DNA from: Yanghanlia caeni
GTDB taxonomy: Bacteria > Pseudomonadota > Gammaproteobacteria > Burkholderiales > Burkholderiaceae_B
Direction of reading: 5' to 3'
Assembly: GCA_030733815.1 (NCBI GenBank)
Contig: JAUZQE010000030.1
Coordinates: forward strand, 1 to 34,900
DNA length: 34,900 nucleotides
In this document: positions 7,708 through 16,247 of the stretch, piece by piece
Layout of the letters: every line of letters begins with the position of its first letter
Position numbering within the stretch: the first letter of the stretch is position 1
The notes under the pieces: generated by a model
What the model saw: the letters and a program-made list of their open reading frames with translations, nothing else
What the model was told of the DNA's origin: nothing
The model's database searches: none
Made by a program: the position numbers and the translations under genes

Positions 7708-8842
7708 CGTGTGGCACGATCAGGCGGGTACGCCGGTACTCTCCCGGCGTATTGCCTGTCCAGCGCTTGAAGGCCCGGTGAAAGATCGACACCGAGGCAA
7801 ACCCGTGATCGTAGGCGATGTCTTCCAGGCTCTTGTCGGTGTTGATCAGTTCGAAGATCGCGAAGTCGCGCCGTAGCGCGTCTTTGATACCCTGAAACGA
7901 GGTATGTTCCGCCGCCAGGCGGCGGATCAGCGTGCGCGGCGACATGTGGAAGGCCGCCGCGGTTTCCCTGAGCGAAAGATTGACGCGATCGGCGTGACTC
8001 AGGAAGTCGCGCACCTTCATCGACAGTGTGTGTTCCTTGTAGGTGGTGAAGATCCAGTCGCGCGGCGCGCGTTCAAGGAAGGGGCGCAGGTCGGAATAGG
8101 GCCGCTCGAAGCGCTGTTCGGCCAGCTCGCTGTCAAAATGGATGGTGGAGCAGGGCGCGTCGTATTCGACTTCGGCGGGAAAGAGAATACGGTAGTCTTC
8201 CGCAAAGTCGGGCCGTGGAAACGCGAAGGCGACGTGGCGCACCGGCACTTCATGGGCCACCAGCCACGACACCACGCCGTGGGCGAGCTTGAGCATCAGC
8301 ATGTGGCCGAAGCGGTTGACGGCGGGCTGCGTTTCGCGCGGCACCAGCTGCAGGCCAAAGGGCCCGTCGCGCGGCAGCATCTCCAGCCGGTAGTCATCGA
8401 GCATGAGATTCCACACCTGGGTGAAGCGGTAGAGCGCAACGCCGACCGAGCTGGCGTCGCGCACGCTGCGGCAGATCACCTTGAGCGCGCCCGTGCGTAT
8501 GGGGCGCGACCATAAACCCATCATTTCGTCGCCCGTACTGGTGGCCGCAATCTGGTAGAAGCGCACCAGCTGCTCGTGCGTGATTCGGGCGTGCCTGCGT
8601 ACGGCCAGTTCCGGCGAGATGCCGGCTTCCGACAGGAAGGTGCGCAAACGTATATCGTCGCAGATCTTTTGCAGCGCCAATAACAGGTCACGCAGCAGCT
8701 CGACCGAAACAGTCGAGGTGAAAACCTGCTGATGAATGGCTTTTGTCACCTGAAATAACCCCCCAAGCGGCATGCAAACGAAGGCGTTCGAGTTGGCACT
8801 TTTTGCAAGTCGGTCGTCACTATGTGCTATAGCTATGCACAC
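7673..8842 (-). CDS. AraC-family transcriptional regulator
   Basis: This is a DNA-binding regulator with an N-terminal arabinose-binding-like sensory domain, of the type in OruR-like AraC proteins, and a C-terminal AraC double helix-turn-helix. In the second half, NLSLRETAAAFHMSPRTLIR is the first helix-turn-helix and SLEDIAYDHGFASVSIFHRA followed by FKRWTGNTPGEYRR is the second with the family tail. The GTG at 8842 has TAGGAA upstream and is used here. An internal ATG at 8773 would give a more typical N-terminus and leave a dyad (8823-8841) free as an operator. The gene is divergent from the acyl-CoA ligase operon starting 55 bases away, which it probably controls; the inducer is unknown. 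Its 3' end overlaps cydX. Confidence 0.85.
   Translation of the reverse strand: MCIAIAHSDDRLAKSANSNAFVCMPLGGLFQVTKAIHQQVFTSTVSVELLRDLLLALQKICDDIRLRTFLSEAGISPELAVRRHARITHEQLVRFYQIAATSTGDEMMGLWSRPIRTGALKVICRSVRDASSVGVALYRFTQVWNLMLDDYRLEMLPRDGPFGLQLVPRETQPAVNRFGHMLMLKLAHGVVSWLVAHEVPVRHVAFAFPRPDFAEDYRILFPAEVEYDAPCSTIHFDSELAEQRFERPYSDLRPFLERAPRDWIFTTYKEHTLSMKVRDFLSHADRVNLSLRETAAAFHMSPRTLIRRLAAEHTSFQGIKDALRRDFAIFELINTDKSLEDIAYDHGFASVSIFHRAFKRWTGNTPGEYRRTRLIVPHVIPRELQARSH
8823..8841. promoter_or_regulatory. dyad TGTGC-N9-GCACA, possible operator
   Basis: TGTGCTATAGCTATGCACA carries five-base arms in inverted symmetry around nine bases. It sits between the AraC-type gene and the divergent ligase operon, about 56 bases before the ligase ATG. 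The spacing of the arms, about one helical turn, suits a dimeric regulator. Which protein would bind is unknown; AraC proteins more often use direct repeats. Confidence 0.3.
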
Positions 8843-8896
8843 CCGTGCTTCCTAGAATTGTAAGGAAAATCAATATAACCAGAAGGGAGAGAACCT

Positions 8897-10510
8897 ATGG
8901 CAGTGCTGGGCAACATGATGAATCGCCCGCTTCTGGTGTCATCCATTCTGACGCATGCAGTCAATAACAACCCGCGTCAGGTGATCGCGACCGCAATGGG
9001 CGGGGGCGTCATTCATCGCTACACCTATGCCGAGTTCGGCCGGCGCGTGCGCCAGCTGGCGGTGCGGCTGCTGCAAGAGGGCATGCGCGCGGGCGACCGC
9101 GTGGGTACGCTCGCATGGAACACGTACCGCCACCTCGAGATCTACTACGCCACGGCGGGCGCCGGCATGGTGTGCCACACCGTGAATCCGCGGCTGCACA
9201 TCGACCAGATCGCCTTCATCATCAACGACGCACAAGACGTCGTGCTGTTTTACGACGCCACGTTCGAGTCGATTGTCGAGCAGTTGCGCCCGCAGTGCCC
9301 CACGGTGAAGCAATGGGTGCTGCTCGACGAGCCGGCCGATGCCGCCGCCGGTGACATGTCGGTGTACGGCAACTGGCTCGGGGCCGACGATTCCGCCTTC
9401 GAATGGCCCCAGTTTGACGAGAACACGGCCTGCGGCCTGTGCTACACCTCTGGCACCACCGGCAATCCCAAGGGGGCGTTGTACTCGCACCGTTCCACGC
9501 TGCTGCACGCCTATGCGTCGTCGCACCCCGATGCCCTGGCGCTGTCGTGCCGCGACGCCGTCATGCCGCTGGTGCCCATGTATCACGTGAACGCCTGGGG
9601 CACCCCGTACTCGGGCTTGCTGTCGGGGGTGAAATTCGTCATGCCCGGCTCCGACATGAGCGGCGCCGCCCTGCATGCGCTGTGCGAACAGGAAGGCGTC
9701 ACGTTTTCTGCGGGCGTTCCCTCGATCTGGCAGATCATGCTCGATTACGTGCATGAAAAGGGACTGGGCTTCAGCACGTTGCGTCGTGCTGTCATTGGTG
9801 GTTCGGCCTGCCCGCCGGCCATGATCACGGCGCTGGGCAAGCTGGGTGTCACGGTGCGGCACGCCTGGGGCATGACCGAGGTGTCGCCGCTGGGTACGGT
9901 GTGCTTCCTCATGCCCGAACACGATTCGCTCTCGCAAGACGAGAAACTGAATGTGCTGGCGGCGCAGGGCCGGCCCCTGTTCGGGGCCGAATTCCGCATC
10001 GTCAACGACGGCAAGGTCCAGCCGCACGACGGCCGCGCCACCGGCGATCTGATGGTGCGGGGCAACTGGGTCATCGAACGCTATTACGGAAAACCGGAAA
10101 GTGCGCTTGAAGACGGCTGGTTCCATACGGGCGACGTGGCCAGCATCGATCCCGACGGCTACATGCGCATCACCGACCGCAGCAAGGATGTCGTCAAATC
10201 GGGTGGCGAATGGATTTCCTCCATCGAGATCGAAAACATTGCGCTGGAACACCCCGACGTCAAAATGGCGGCCTGCATCGCCAAGCCGCACGAGAAATGG
10301 GGTGAGCGGCCCGTGCTGGTGGTCGTGAAGAAGGACGGCACGTCGCCCACGCCCGAAAGCATTCTCTCCATCTATATCGATCGTGTCGCGAAATGGATGA
10401 TTCCCGACGAGGTGATCTTCATTGACGACATGCCGATGACGGCAACCGGCAAGCTGCAGAAGACAGCCTTGCGGGCGAAGTTTTTTGAATCTCAGGAGAA
10501 CCATTCATGA
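8897..10510 (+). CDS. acyl-CoA ligase (AMP-binding, medium/long-chain type)
   Basis: The 537-residue enzyme should activate a carboxylic acid to its CoA thioester through an acyl-adenylate. Adenylation motifs are in order: the P-loop [11 protein letters not shown] (near residue 182), the [13 protein letters not shown] adenine-binding segment, GWFHTGD (near 407), the hinge [15 protein letters not shown], and the C-terminal [12 protein letters not shown] carrying the catalytic lysine. The overall sequence resembles AlkK-like and other fatty-acyl-CoA synthetases, so the substrate could be a medium-chain, branched or aryl-alkyl acid. A strong ribosome binding site (AGGGAGAG) precedes the ATG. It is first in the operon and overlaps the enoyl-CoA hydratase gene by four bases (ATGA). 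Confidence 0.88.
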   Translation: MAVLGNMMNRPLLVSSILTHAVNNNPRQVIATAMGGGVIHRYTYAEFGRRVRQLAVRLLQEGMRAGDRVGTLAWNTYRHLEIYYATAGAGMVCHTVNPRLHIDQIAFIINDAQDVVLFYDATFESIVEQLRPQCPTVKQWVLLDEPADAAAGDMSVYGNWLGADDSAFEWPQFDENTACGLCYTSGTTGNPKGALYSHRSTLLHAYASSHPDALALSCRDAVMPLVPMYHVNAWGTPYSGLLSGVKFVMPGSDMSGAALHALCEQEGVTFSAGVPSIWQIMLDYVHEKGLGFSTLRRAVIGGSACPPAMITALGKLGVTVRHAWGMTEVSPLGTVCFLMPEHDSLSQDEKLNVLAAQGRPLFGAEFRIVNDGKVQPHDGRATGDLMVRGNWVIERYYGKPESALEDGWFHTGDVASIDPDGYMRITDRSKDVVKSGGEWISSIEIENIALEHPDVKMAACIAKPHEKWGERPVLVVVKKDGTSPTPESILSIYIDRVAKWMIPDEVIFIDDMPMTATGKLQKTALRAKFFESQENHS

Positions 10511-11322
10511 CAATGAGCAGTTTGAAGTCGCACGAGGTCGGGAATATCGGCGTCGTGACACTTACCCGCGCACACAAGCGCAACGCGCTGGACGAGGCCG
10601 CCATCCAGGAAATCGATGACTATTTCTCGAATGTGCCCTCGCATATCCGCGTCATTGTCATGATGGCCGAAGGGGAACACTTCTGCGCCGGGCTCGATCT
10701 TAAGGAACACCACGACCTGGAGCGCGGCGCCGTCGATTTTCTGCGTGTGTGCCAGGCCTGGCACCGTGCGTTCGACAAGATTCAGCATGGCGGCATTCCC
10801 GTCATTGCCTGCCTGCAGGGTGCCGTGGTGGGTGGCGGGCTCGAACTGGCCAGTGCCGCCCATATCCGAGTGGCCGATTCCAGCACGTATTTTTCGCTGC
10901 CGGAAGGCACGCGTGGCATCTTCACCGGCGGCGGCGCGACCGTGCGTACGGCGCGCATCATCACGGCCGATCGCATGATCGAGATGATGCTCACCGGTCG
11001 GGTGGTGGATATCGAGGAAGGCCATCGCATCGGTCTGGCGCACTACGTGTGCAACACGCCCCAGAACCCGGTGTCGGCCAAGGATTTCTCGATGCAGCTG
11101 GCCGAGCGCATTGCGCAGAACGCCTACCTGTCGAATTACGCCATCGTCACCTCCATCAACAAGATTGCCGACATGTCGGCAACCGATGGCCTGTTCGCAG
11201 AAGGCCTGATGGCCGCCGTGGTTCAGACGGGCCACGACGTGCAGAGCCGGCTCAACGAGTTCGTCACCAAGCGGGCACGCAAGGTCAAGCCGGGTGAAGA
11301 CGGCATCGGCCAGGCCAAGTGA
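10507..11322 (+). CDS. enoyl-CoA hydratase/isomerase family protein
   Basis: This is a crotonase-fold enzyme of 271 residues, likely to hydrate or otherwise transform an enoyl-CoA. HFCAGLDLKE and GAVVGGGLEL form the oxyanion hole. Glu113 (in GGGLEL) and Glu133 (in LPEGTRG) lie 20 residues apart, as do the two catalytic glutamates of classical enoyl-CoA hydratase, so hydration is chemically plausible. The start overlaps the ligase stop by four bases and has AGGAGA seven bases upstream. Together with the ligase it gives acid activation plus hydration, but no dehydrogenase or thiolase is next to it. Hydrolase or lyase chemistry, as in crotonase relatives acting on aromatic side chains, is also possible. 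Confidence 0.85.
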   Translation: MTMSSLKSHEVGNIGVVTLTRAHKRNALDEAAIQEIDDYFSNVPSHIRVIVMMAEGEHFCAGLDLKEHHDLERGAVDFLRVCQAWHRAFDKIQHGGIPVIACLQGAVVGGGLELASAAHIRVADSSTYFSLPEGTRGIFTGGGATVRTARIITADRMIEMMLTGRVVDIEEGHRIGLAHYVCNTPQNPVSAKDFSMQLAERIAQNAYLSNYAIVTSINKIADMSATDGLFAEGLMAAVVQTGHDVQSRLNEFVTKRARKVKPGEDGIGQAK

Positions 11323-11335
11323 CCCCGTCGAAGCA

Positions 11336-11352
11336 GGGCGGTGATACCGCCC
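11336..11352 (+). other. hairpin between hydratase and binding-protein genes
   Basis: GGGCGGT-GAT-ACCGCCC is a perfect seven-pair stem with a three-base loop, in the 55-base gap before the solute-binding protein gene. No T-run follows. It may act as a processing or stabilising stem that lets the binding-protein message differ in amount from the upstream genes, rather than as a terminator. Confidence 0.4.
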
Positions 11353-11377
11353 ACTACTACAACAACAGGAGACATCA

Positions 11378-12589
11378 ATGATTTCCACTCGTTTGCTTTC
11401 TCTGGCAATGGGTTGCGCGTTGGCGTTTGGCGGCATTGCCGCTCATGCCAACCCCAAGCTCACGCCCCGCATCGGCGTGATTACCGACATGTCGGGCACG
11501 TACTCCGATATCGCGGGCCGCGGCTCGGTCGTAGCGGCGGAAATGGCGGTCGAAGACTTCTACGCCAAGTACCCGGAAGTGAAGGGCAGCGTAATCTTCG
11601 GCGACCACCAGAACAAGACCGACGTCGGTGCGGCGATGGTGCGTGACTGGATCGACAACCAGGGTGTCGACGTCGTGGCGGAACTGACCTCCTCGGGTGT
11701 GGCGTTTGCCGCACAGCGCATCATCGAGGAAAAGGACAAGCTGCTTCTGATCACCAGCGCAGGCTCGTCTGACTTGACCGGCAAGGGTTGCAGCCCCAAC
11801 ACCGTTGCCTGGGTCTATGACACCTATGCCACCGCCAACGGCACGGCGCGCGCGATGGTGCAGCAGGGCGGCAAGAACTGGTACATGATCATGGTCGATT
11901 ACACCTTCGGCGAGGCCCTGGCACGAGACGCCATGGACGCGGTGAAGGACGAAGGCGGCACCGTGGTCGGCACCACCAAGCACCCGCTGGCTGCGGCCGA
12001 CCTGTCGTCGCAGATCTTCTCGGCCATTTCATCAAAGGCCGACGTCATTGGTCTGGCGCACGCGGGGGGCGACCTTGCCACGTCGATCAAGCAGGCCAAG
12101 GAGTTCGGCGTGACCGAATCCGGTCAGAAGCTGGCAGCCCTGCTGATGTACATCACCGATGTGCACGCAATCGGGCTGGATGCCGCTCAGGGTCTGTACC
12201 TCACCACCGCGTTCTACTGGGATCGCAACGAGGCTTCGCGCGAGTGGTCGAAGCGTTTCTACGAGCGCATGAAGGCCATGCCCTCGATGGGCCAGGCCGG
12301 TGTGTACTCGGGCGTGATGCATTACCTCGAGGCCGTGCGCCAGGCCGGCACCACCGACACCAAGACCGTGCGCAAGAAGATGGCCGAGATCGAGGTGAAC
12401 GACATGTTTGCCCAGAACGCGCGCCTGCGTGAAGACGGTCGCCTGATGAACGACCTGTATCTGGTGCAGGTGAAGTCGCCCGCCGACTCGAAGTATCCGT
12501 GGGATTACTTCAACATCGTGGCGACCATTCCGGCCGAGGAAGCGTTCCGCAAGCCGGAAGACAGCGAATGCTCCGTCTTCAAGAAGTAA
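11378..12589 (+). CDS. periplasmic solute-binding protein of a Liv-type ABC transporter
   Basis: This 403-residue protein belongs to the branched-chain-amino-acid-type binding proteins (Peripla_BP_6). Residues 1-24 form a signal peptide (RLLSLAMGCALAFGGIAAHA), followed by PRIGVITDMSGTYSD, the usual first strand and ligand loop, and VVAAEMAVEDF. Relatives are often tied to uptake of aromatic or aliphatic carboxylates and amides rather than leucine. ACAGGAGAC lies just before the ATG. It follows the ligase and hydratase genes and precedes both ATPases and permeases, so the importer is complete. The ligand is probably the acid or amide used by the upstream ligase; that is inference from gene order. 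Confidence 0.88.
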   Translation: MISTRLLSLAMGCALAFGGIAAHANPKLTPRIGVITDMSGTYSDIAGRGSVVAAEMAVEDFYAKYPEVKGSVIFGDHQNKTDVGAAMVRDWIDNQGVDVVAELTSSGVAFAAQRIIEEKDKLLLITSAGSSDLTGKGCSPNTVAWVYDTYATANGTARAMVQQGGKNWYMIMVDYTFGEALARDAMDAVKDEGGTVVGTTKHPLAAADLSSQIFSAISSKADVIGLAHAGGDLATSIKQAKEFGVTESGQKLAALLMYITDVHAIGLDAAQGLYLTTAFYWDRNEASREWSKRFYERMKAMPSMGQAGVYSGVMHYLEAVRQAGTTDTKTVRKKMAEIEVNDMFAQNARLREDGRLMNDLYLVQVKSPADSKYPWDYFNIVATIPAEEAFRKPEDSECSVFKK

Positions 12590-12605
12590 AGCTGTACGTC
12601 TGAAC

Positions 12606-12631
12606 GGCCGGCGTCGCCTCTGGCGCCGGCC
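12606..12631 (+). other. GC-rich hairpin after the binding-protein gene
   Basis: GGCCGGCG and CGCCGGCC form an eight-pair perfect stem with a ten-base loop, 17 bases after the binding-protein stop. An A-rich stretch follows, not a T-run. The 171-base gap to the ATPase gene holds nothing else clear. Such stems commonly protect an abundant binding-protein transcript while letting some polymerase read on. Confidence 0.45.
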
Positions 12632-12760
12632 TCACCCAAAGAAAAATCTGGACACGGCCTCTCCCGCCTTTGCTGTCGGGCGGGCCGAGCGCCGGGCTGC
12701 CGGCTGCCGTTTGTGGCCGGGGCATGTCCGGGCGACGCGCTCCAGGCCTGAGGTGTTGTA

Positions 12761-13546
12761 ATGAGCGATTTCATACTCGAGACGCGGGGGTTGACCAAGG
12801 CCTTTCGCGGTTTCGTTGCGGTCAACAAGGTCGACCTGCGAGTCACGCGTGGCCATATTCACGCCCTGATCGGGCCGAACGGAGCAGGCAAGACGACCTG
12901 CTTCAACCTGCTGACAAAGTTTCTGGAACCGACCGAGGGCACGATTCTGTACGACGGTCAGGACATCACGCGCGAGCGCCCTGCCCAGATTGCCCGACGC
13001 GGCGTGATCCGTTCCTTCCAGATCTCGGCCGTGTTCCCCCAGATGACGGTCCTGGAGAACGTGCGCATCGCGCTGCAGCGCGCCACCGGCCGTTCCTTCC
13101 ATTTCTGGCGCAGCGAACGCAGCCTCGATTCGCTGAACGGGCGTGCCCGTGAACTGCTGGCGCAAGTCGATCTGGAAGGGTTCGCCGACGAGCAGACGGC
13201 CAACCTGCCGTATGGGCGCAAACGGGCGCTGGAGATCGCCACCACGCTTGCGATGGAACCGCAGCTGATGCTGCTGGATGAGCCCACGCAGGGTATGGGG
13301 CATGAAGACGTTGCGCGCGTTACCGAGCTGATCAGAAAGGTGAGCGTGGGGCGCACGATCCTGATGGTCGAGCACAACATGAACGTCATTTCCTCGATTG
13401 CCGATCGCATCACCGTGCTGGCCCGCGGCGCCGTGCTCGCCGAAGGCGATTACAAGACGGTATCGGGCGATCCCGTCGTGATGGAGGCCTACATGGGCAC
13501 CACAGAGGACGCGGCGGCGCCTGTGGCCGAAGGAGTACCCGCATGA
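12761..13546 (+). CDS. Liv-type ABC transporter ATPase, LivG-like
   Basis: One of the two cytoplasmic ATPases of the importer, 261 residues. Walker A GPNGAGKTT is canonical, the LivG-typical QISAVFPQMTVLENVRIAL follows, then the signature region LPYGRKRALEIATTLA and Walker B LMLLDEPTQGM. The signature LPYGRKR instead of LSGGQ is normal for LivG-like proteins. The start has TGAGGTG upstream. The end overlaps the second ATPase gene by four bases (ATGA). Since this subunit keeps the Walker A lysine, it can supply ATP hydrolysis even if its LivF partner, whose lysine is replaced, is impaired. Confidence 0.9.
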   Translation: MSDFILETRGLTKAFRGFVAVNKVDLRVTRGHIHALIGPNGAGKTTCFNLLTKFLEPTEGTILYDGQDITRERPAQIARRGVIRSFQISAVFPQMTVLENVRIALQRATGRSFHFWRSERSLDSLNGRARELLAQVDLEGFADEQTANLPYGRKRALEIATTLAMEPQLMLLDEPTQGMGHEDVARVTELIRKVSVGRTILMVEHNMNVISSIADRITVLARGAVLAEGDYKTVSGDPVVMEAYMGTTEDAAAPVAEGVPA

Positions 13547-14253
13547 GTGCTGCACTTGAGATCGCGGGCCTGCACGCCTGGTACGGCGAGTCGCACATTC
13601 TGCATGGGGTCGATATGCGCGTGGAACGCGGCCAGGTCGTGACGCTGCTGGGCCGCAATGGTGCCGGCCGCACCAGTACCTTGCGCGCGATCCTGGGGCT
13701 GACCGGCGCGCGCAAGGGCTCCATACGCATCGGGGGCGTGGAATCCATACGCGAACCGACGTATCGCATCGCACACATGGGCGTGGGCTACTGCCCCGAG
13801 GAACGAGGCATCTTCGCATCGCTGTCATGCGAAGAGAACCTGCTGCTGCCACCCATGCTGCGTGGCGCGACCGATGCCGGCATGACCCTCGAAGAGATTT
13901 ACGAGATGTTCCCCAACCTGTACGAGCGGCGCCATTCGCCCGGTACCCGGCTTTCCGGCGGCGAGCAGCAGATGCTGGCCGTGGGCCGGATCCTGCGCAC
14001 CGGCGCCAATCTGCTGTTGCTCGATGAAATTTCCGAAGGGCTGGCACCGGTGATCGTGCAGGCGCTGGCGCGCATGATCACGGCGCTCAAGCAGCGTGGC
14101 TACACGATCGTGATGGTGGAGCAGAACTTCCGTTTCGCGGCGCCGCTCGCCGATCACTTTTACGTGATGGAGCACGGTCGCATCGTTGAGTCCTTCCCGG
14201 CGGCTGAACTCGCCGGCAAACACGACACCCTGGCAACCCTGCTGGGCGTCTGA
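13543..14253 (+). CDS. Liv-type ABC transporter ATPase, LivF-like, Walker A Lys replaced by Arg
   Basis: The second ATPase of the importer, 236 residues. The fold is complete: LSGGEQQMLAVGRIL is an intact signature and IVMVEQNFRFA holds the switch region. Walker A reads GRNGAGRTST; the lysine that contacts ATP phosphates is arginine (codon CGC at 13669-13671). Walker B is followed by Ile where DEP is usual (LLLLDEISEGLAPV). Both changes are read directly. Lys-to-Arg usually weakens hydrolysis in ABC proteins, so this half-site may be degenerate. The same variant may occur across a LivF subfamily, in which case it is not a local mutation. It overlaps livG by four bases and precedes the permeases. 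Confidence 0.9.
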   Translation: MSAALEIAGLHAWYGESHILHGVDMRVERGQVVTLLGRNGAGRTSTLRAILGLTGARKGSIRIGGVESIREPTYRIAHMGVGYCPEERGIFASLSCEENLLLPPMLRGATDAGMTLEEIYEMFPNLYERRHSPGTRLSGGEQQMLAVGRILRTGANLLLLDEISEGLAPVIVQALARMITALKQRGYTIVMVEQNFRFAAPLADHFYVMEHGRIVESFPAAELAGKHDTLATLLGV

Positions 14254-14267
14254 TCGGGGGTTGGAAC

Positions 14268-15155
14268 ATGACTGAGATATTTGGCGTGCCCATGCAGGTA
14301 CTGTTGGGGCAGCTGCTGCTCGGGCTGGTGAACGGCTCCTTCTATGCCGTGCTCTCGCTCGGGCTGGCGGTGATCTTCGGCCTGCTGAACATCATCAACT
14401 TCGCCCACGGCGCGCTGTACATGATGGGGGCCTTCATTGCGTGGATGGGCCTGCAGTACTTCGGGCTGAGCTACTGGGTGATGTTGTTCGTCGCGCCCGT
14501 AATCGTGGGCCTGGTGGGCATATTGATCGAGCGCCTGCTGCTGCGTCACCTGTACAACCTCGATCATCTGTATGGCCTGCTGCTCACCTTCGGCCTGACG
14601 CTGCTCATCGAAGGCCTGTTTCGCAGCTTTTACGGCGTTTCCGGGCAGCCATACGCCACGCCGAAGCTGCTGCAGGGCGGCATCAACCTGGGCTTCATGT
14701 TCCTGCCCATCTACCGGGCCTGGGTGGTGGCGGCGTCTGTCGTGGTGTGTCTGGCGACCTGGTTCATCATTGAAAAAACCCGGCTGGGTGCCCTGTTGCG
14801 TGCAGCCACCGAAAACCCCAAGCTGGTGGAAGCCTTCGGTGTGAACGTGCCCGTGCTGATTTCCCTGACCTTCGGTTTCGGGGTGGCGCTTGCGGGCTTT
14901 GCGGGGGTGCTGGCGGCACCGGTGCTGCAGCTGTCGCCACTCATGGGCTCCAACCTCATCATCGTGGTGTTTGCGGTGGTGGTGATTGGCGGCATGGGTT
15001 CGATCATGGGATCGATCGTCACCGGCCTGGGCCTGGGCGTCATTGAGGGCCTCACCAAGGTGTTCTGGCCGCCGGCGGCAAACACGGTCGTGTTCATGAT
15101 CATGGTGATCGTTCTGCTGCTGCGTCCGTCGGGCTTGTTCGGGAAAGAGACATGA
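14268..15155 (+). CDS. Liv-type ABC transporter permease, LivH-like
   Basis: The 295-residue inner-membrane permease has about eight hydrophobic helices and the LivH hallmarks GLVNGSFYAVLSLGLAVIFGL and NIINFAHGALYMMGAF near the N-terminus. RAATENPKLVEAFGVNV is the cytoplasmic coupling loop and GGMGSIMGSIVTGLGLGVIEG the conserved C-terminal segment. It starts 14 bases after the LivF-like gene and overlaps the next permease by four bases (ATGA). Confidence 0.9.
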   Translation: MTEIFGVPMQVLLGQLLLGLVNGSFYAVLSLGLAVIFGLLNIINFAHGALYMMGAFIAWMGLQYFGLSYWVMLFVAPVIVGLVGILIERLLLRHLYNLDHLYGLLLTFGLTLLIEGLFRSFYGVSGQPYATPKLLQGGINLGFMFLPIYRAWVVAASVVVCLATWFIIEKTRLGALLRAATENPKLVEAFGVNVPVLISLTFGFGVALAGFAGVLAAPVLQLSPLMGSNLIIVVFAVVVIGGMGSIMGSIVTGLGLGVIEGLTKVFWPPAANTVVFMIMVIVLLLRPSGLFGKET

Positions 15156-16147
15156 AGCGCGAAGTGCTGTTTTATATCGTGGCGGGCCTTCTCATCGGGC
15201 TGCTGCCCGCCTTGGGGGCCTACCCCATTTTCGTCATGAAGGTGCTGTGCTACGCGTTGTTTGCGTGCGCCTTCAACCTGTTGCTGGGCTACGTGGGCCT
15301 GCTGTCGTTCGGCCATGCGGCCTTCCTGGGGCTGGCGGCCTATGCCTGCGGGCACGCGCTGGCCGCGTGGGGCTGGCCTACCGGCCTGGGCCTGCTGTTC
15401 GGCACGGCCGCAGCTGGGGTGCTGGGCCTGGTGTTCGGCTTTCTTGCCATTCGCCGCAGCGGTATTTATTTTGCGATGATCACGCTCGCGCTGGCGCAAA
15501 TGCTGTATTTCTTCTTCCTGCAAGCGCCCTTCACCGGCGGGGAAGACGGCCTGCAGGGCATACCACGCGGCACGCTGCTGGGTATCGACCTGATCAGCGA
15601 CCTGAACCTGTACTACGTGGTGTTCGCCCTGTTCGTGGCGGGTTACGCCGTTATCTGGCGGGCCGTGCATTCGCCCTTCGGGCAGGCGCTCAAGGCGATC
15701 CGCGAGAACGAGCCGCGCATGATCTCGCTGGGTTACGACACCGACCGCTTCAAGCTCGTGGCCTTCGTGCTGTCGGCCACGCTGTCGGGTCTGGCGGGCG
15801 CCACCAAGTCGCTGGTGTTCGTGTCGGCCACGCTGGCCGACGCGTCGTGGCACATGTCGGGCATGGTGATCCTCATGACGCTGATTGGCGGCATGGGCAC
15901 CCTGCTGGGGCCGGTGCTTGGCGCCTTCATCGTCGTAACGCTCGAGAACAAGGTGGGCGAACTCGGCCGCTTCCTCATGGATGCCACGGGTATCGAGTGG
16001 TTCCGGGTGCTGGGTGAATCCGTCACCATTGTGATCGGGCTCATCTTCGCCATCTGCGTACTGGCGTTCCGTCGGGGCCTTGTGGGCGAATGGCAGGCGT
16101 TGCTGGGCAGGCGCTCATCACCTCGGACCGAAACGGGCTCAGCGTGA
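15152..16147 (+). CDS. Liv-type ABC transporter permease, LivM-like
   Basis: The partner permease, 331 residues, with about nine hydrophobic helices. LLGYVGLLSFGHAAFLGLAA is the LivM hallmark, and AIRENEPRMISLGYDTDRFKL is the coupling loop that contacts the ATPase. GGMGTLLGPVLGAFIVV matches the C-terminal motif shared with LivH. The ATGA overlap with the preceding permease suggests coupled translation. It is the last transporter gene; a strong hairpin lies 20 bases beyond its stop. Confidence 0.9.
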   Translation: MKREVLFYIVAGLLIGLLPALGAYPIFVMKVLCYALFACAFNLLLGYVGLLSFGHAAFLGLAAYACGHALAAWGWPTGLGLLFGTAAAGVLGLVFGFLAIRRSGIYFAMITLALAQMLYFFFLQAPFTGGEDGLQGIPRGTLLGIDLISDLNLYYVVFALFVAGYAVIWRAVHSPFGQALKAIRENEPRMISLGYDTDRFKLVAFVLSATLSGLAGATKSLVFVSATLADASWHMSGMVILMTLIGGMGTLLGPVLGAFIVVTLENKVGELGRFLMDATGIEWFRVLGESVTIVIGLIFAICVLAFRRGLVGEWQALLGRRSSPRTETGSA

Positions 16148-16166
16148 CCTGCGCGATTGCGTTTCA

Positions 16167-16200
16167 CGGGCGTCGCGGCGGCTGCATGGTACGACGCCCG
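16167..16200 (+). terminator. hairpin after the transporter operon, terminator-like
   Basis: CGGGCGTCG and CGACGCCCG form nine perfect pairs with a 16-base loop, starting 20 bases after the LivM-like stop. There is no T-run, so intrinsic termination would be weak. It may pause polymerase or mark the end of the transporter message before the C45 gene. Confidence 0.4.
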
Positions 16201-16247
16201 ACACGTAAGTAGCACCACGGGTGCGCCGCGCGCAGTATCATTCTTTC

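Noticed and set aside
8939-10504. Open frame of 521 codons antisense to the acyl-CoA ligase
   Set aside because: It is almost exactly the mirror of the ligase gene and has no family-like motif or ribosome binding site.
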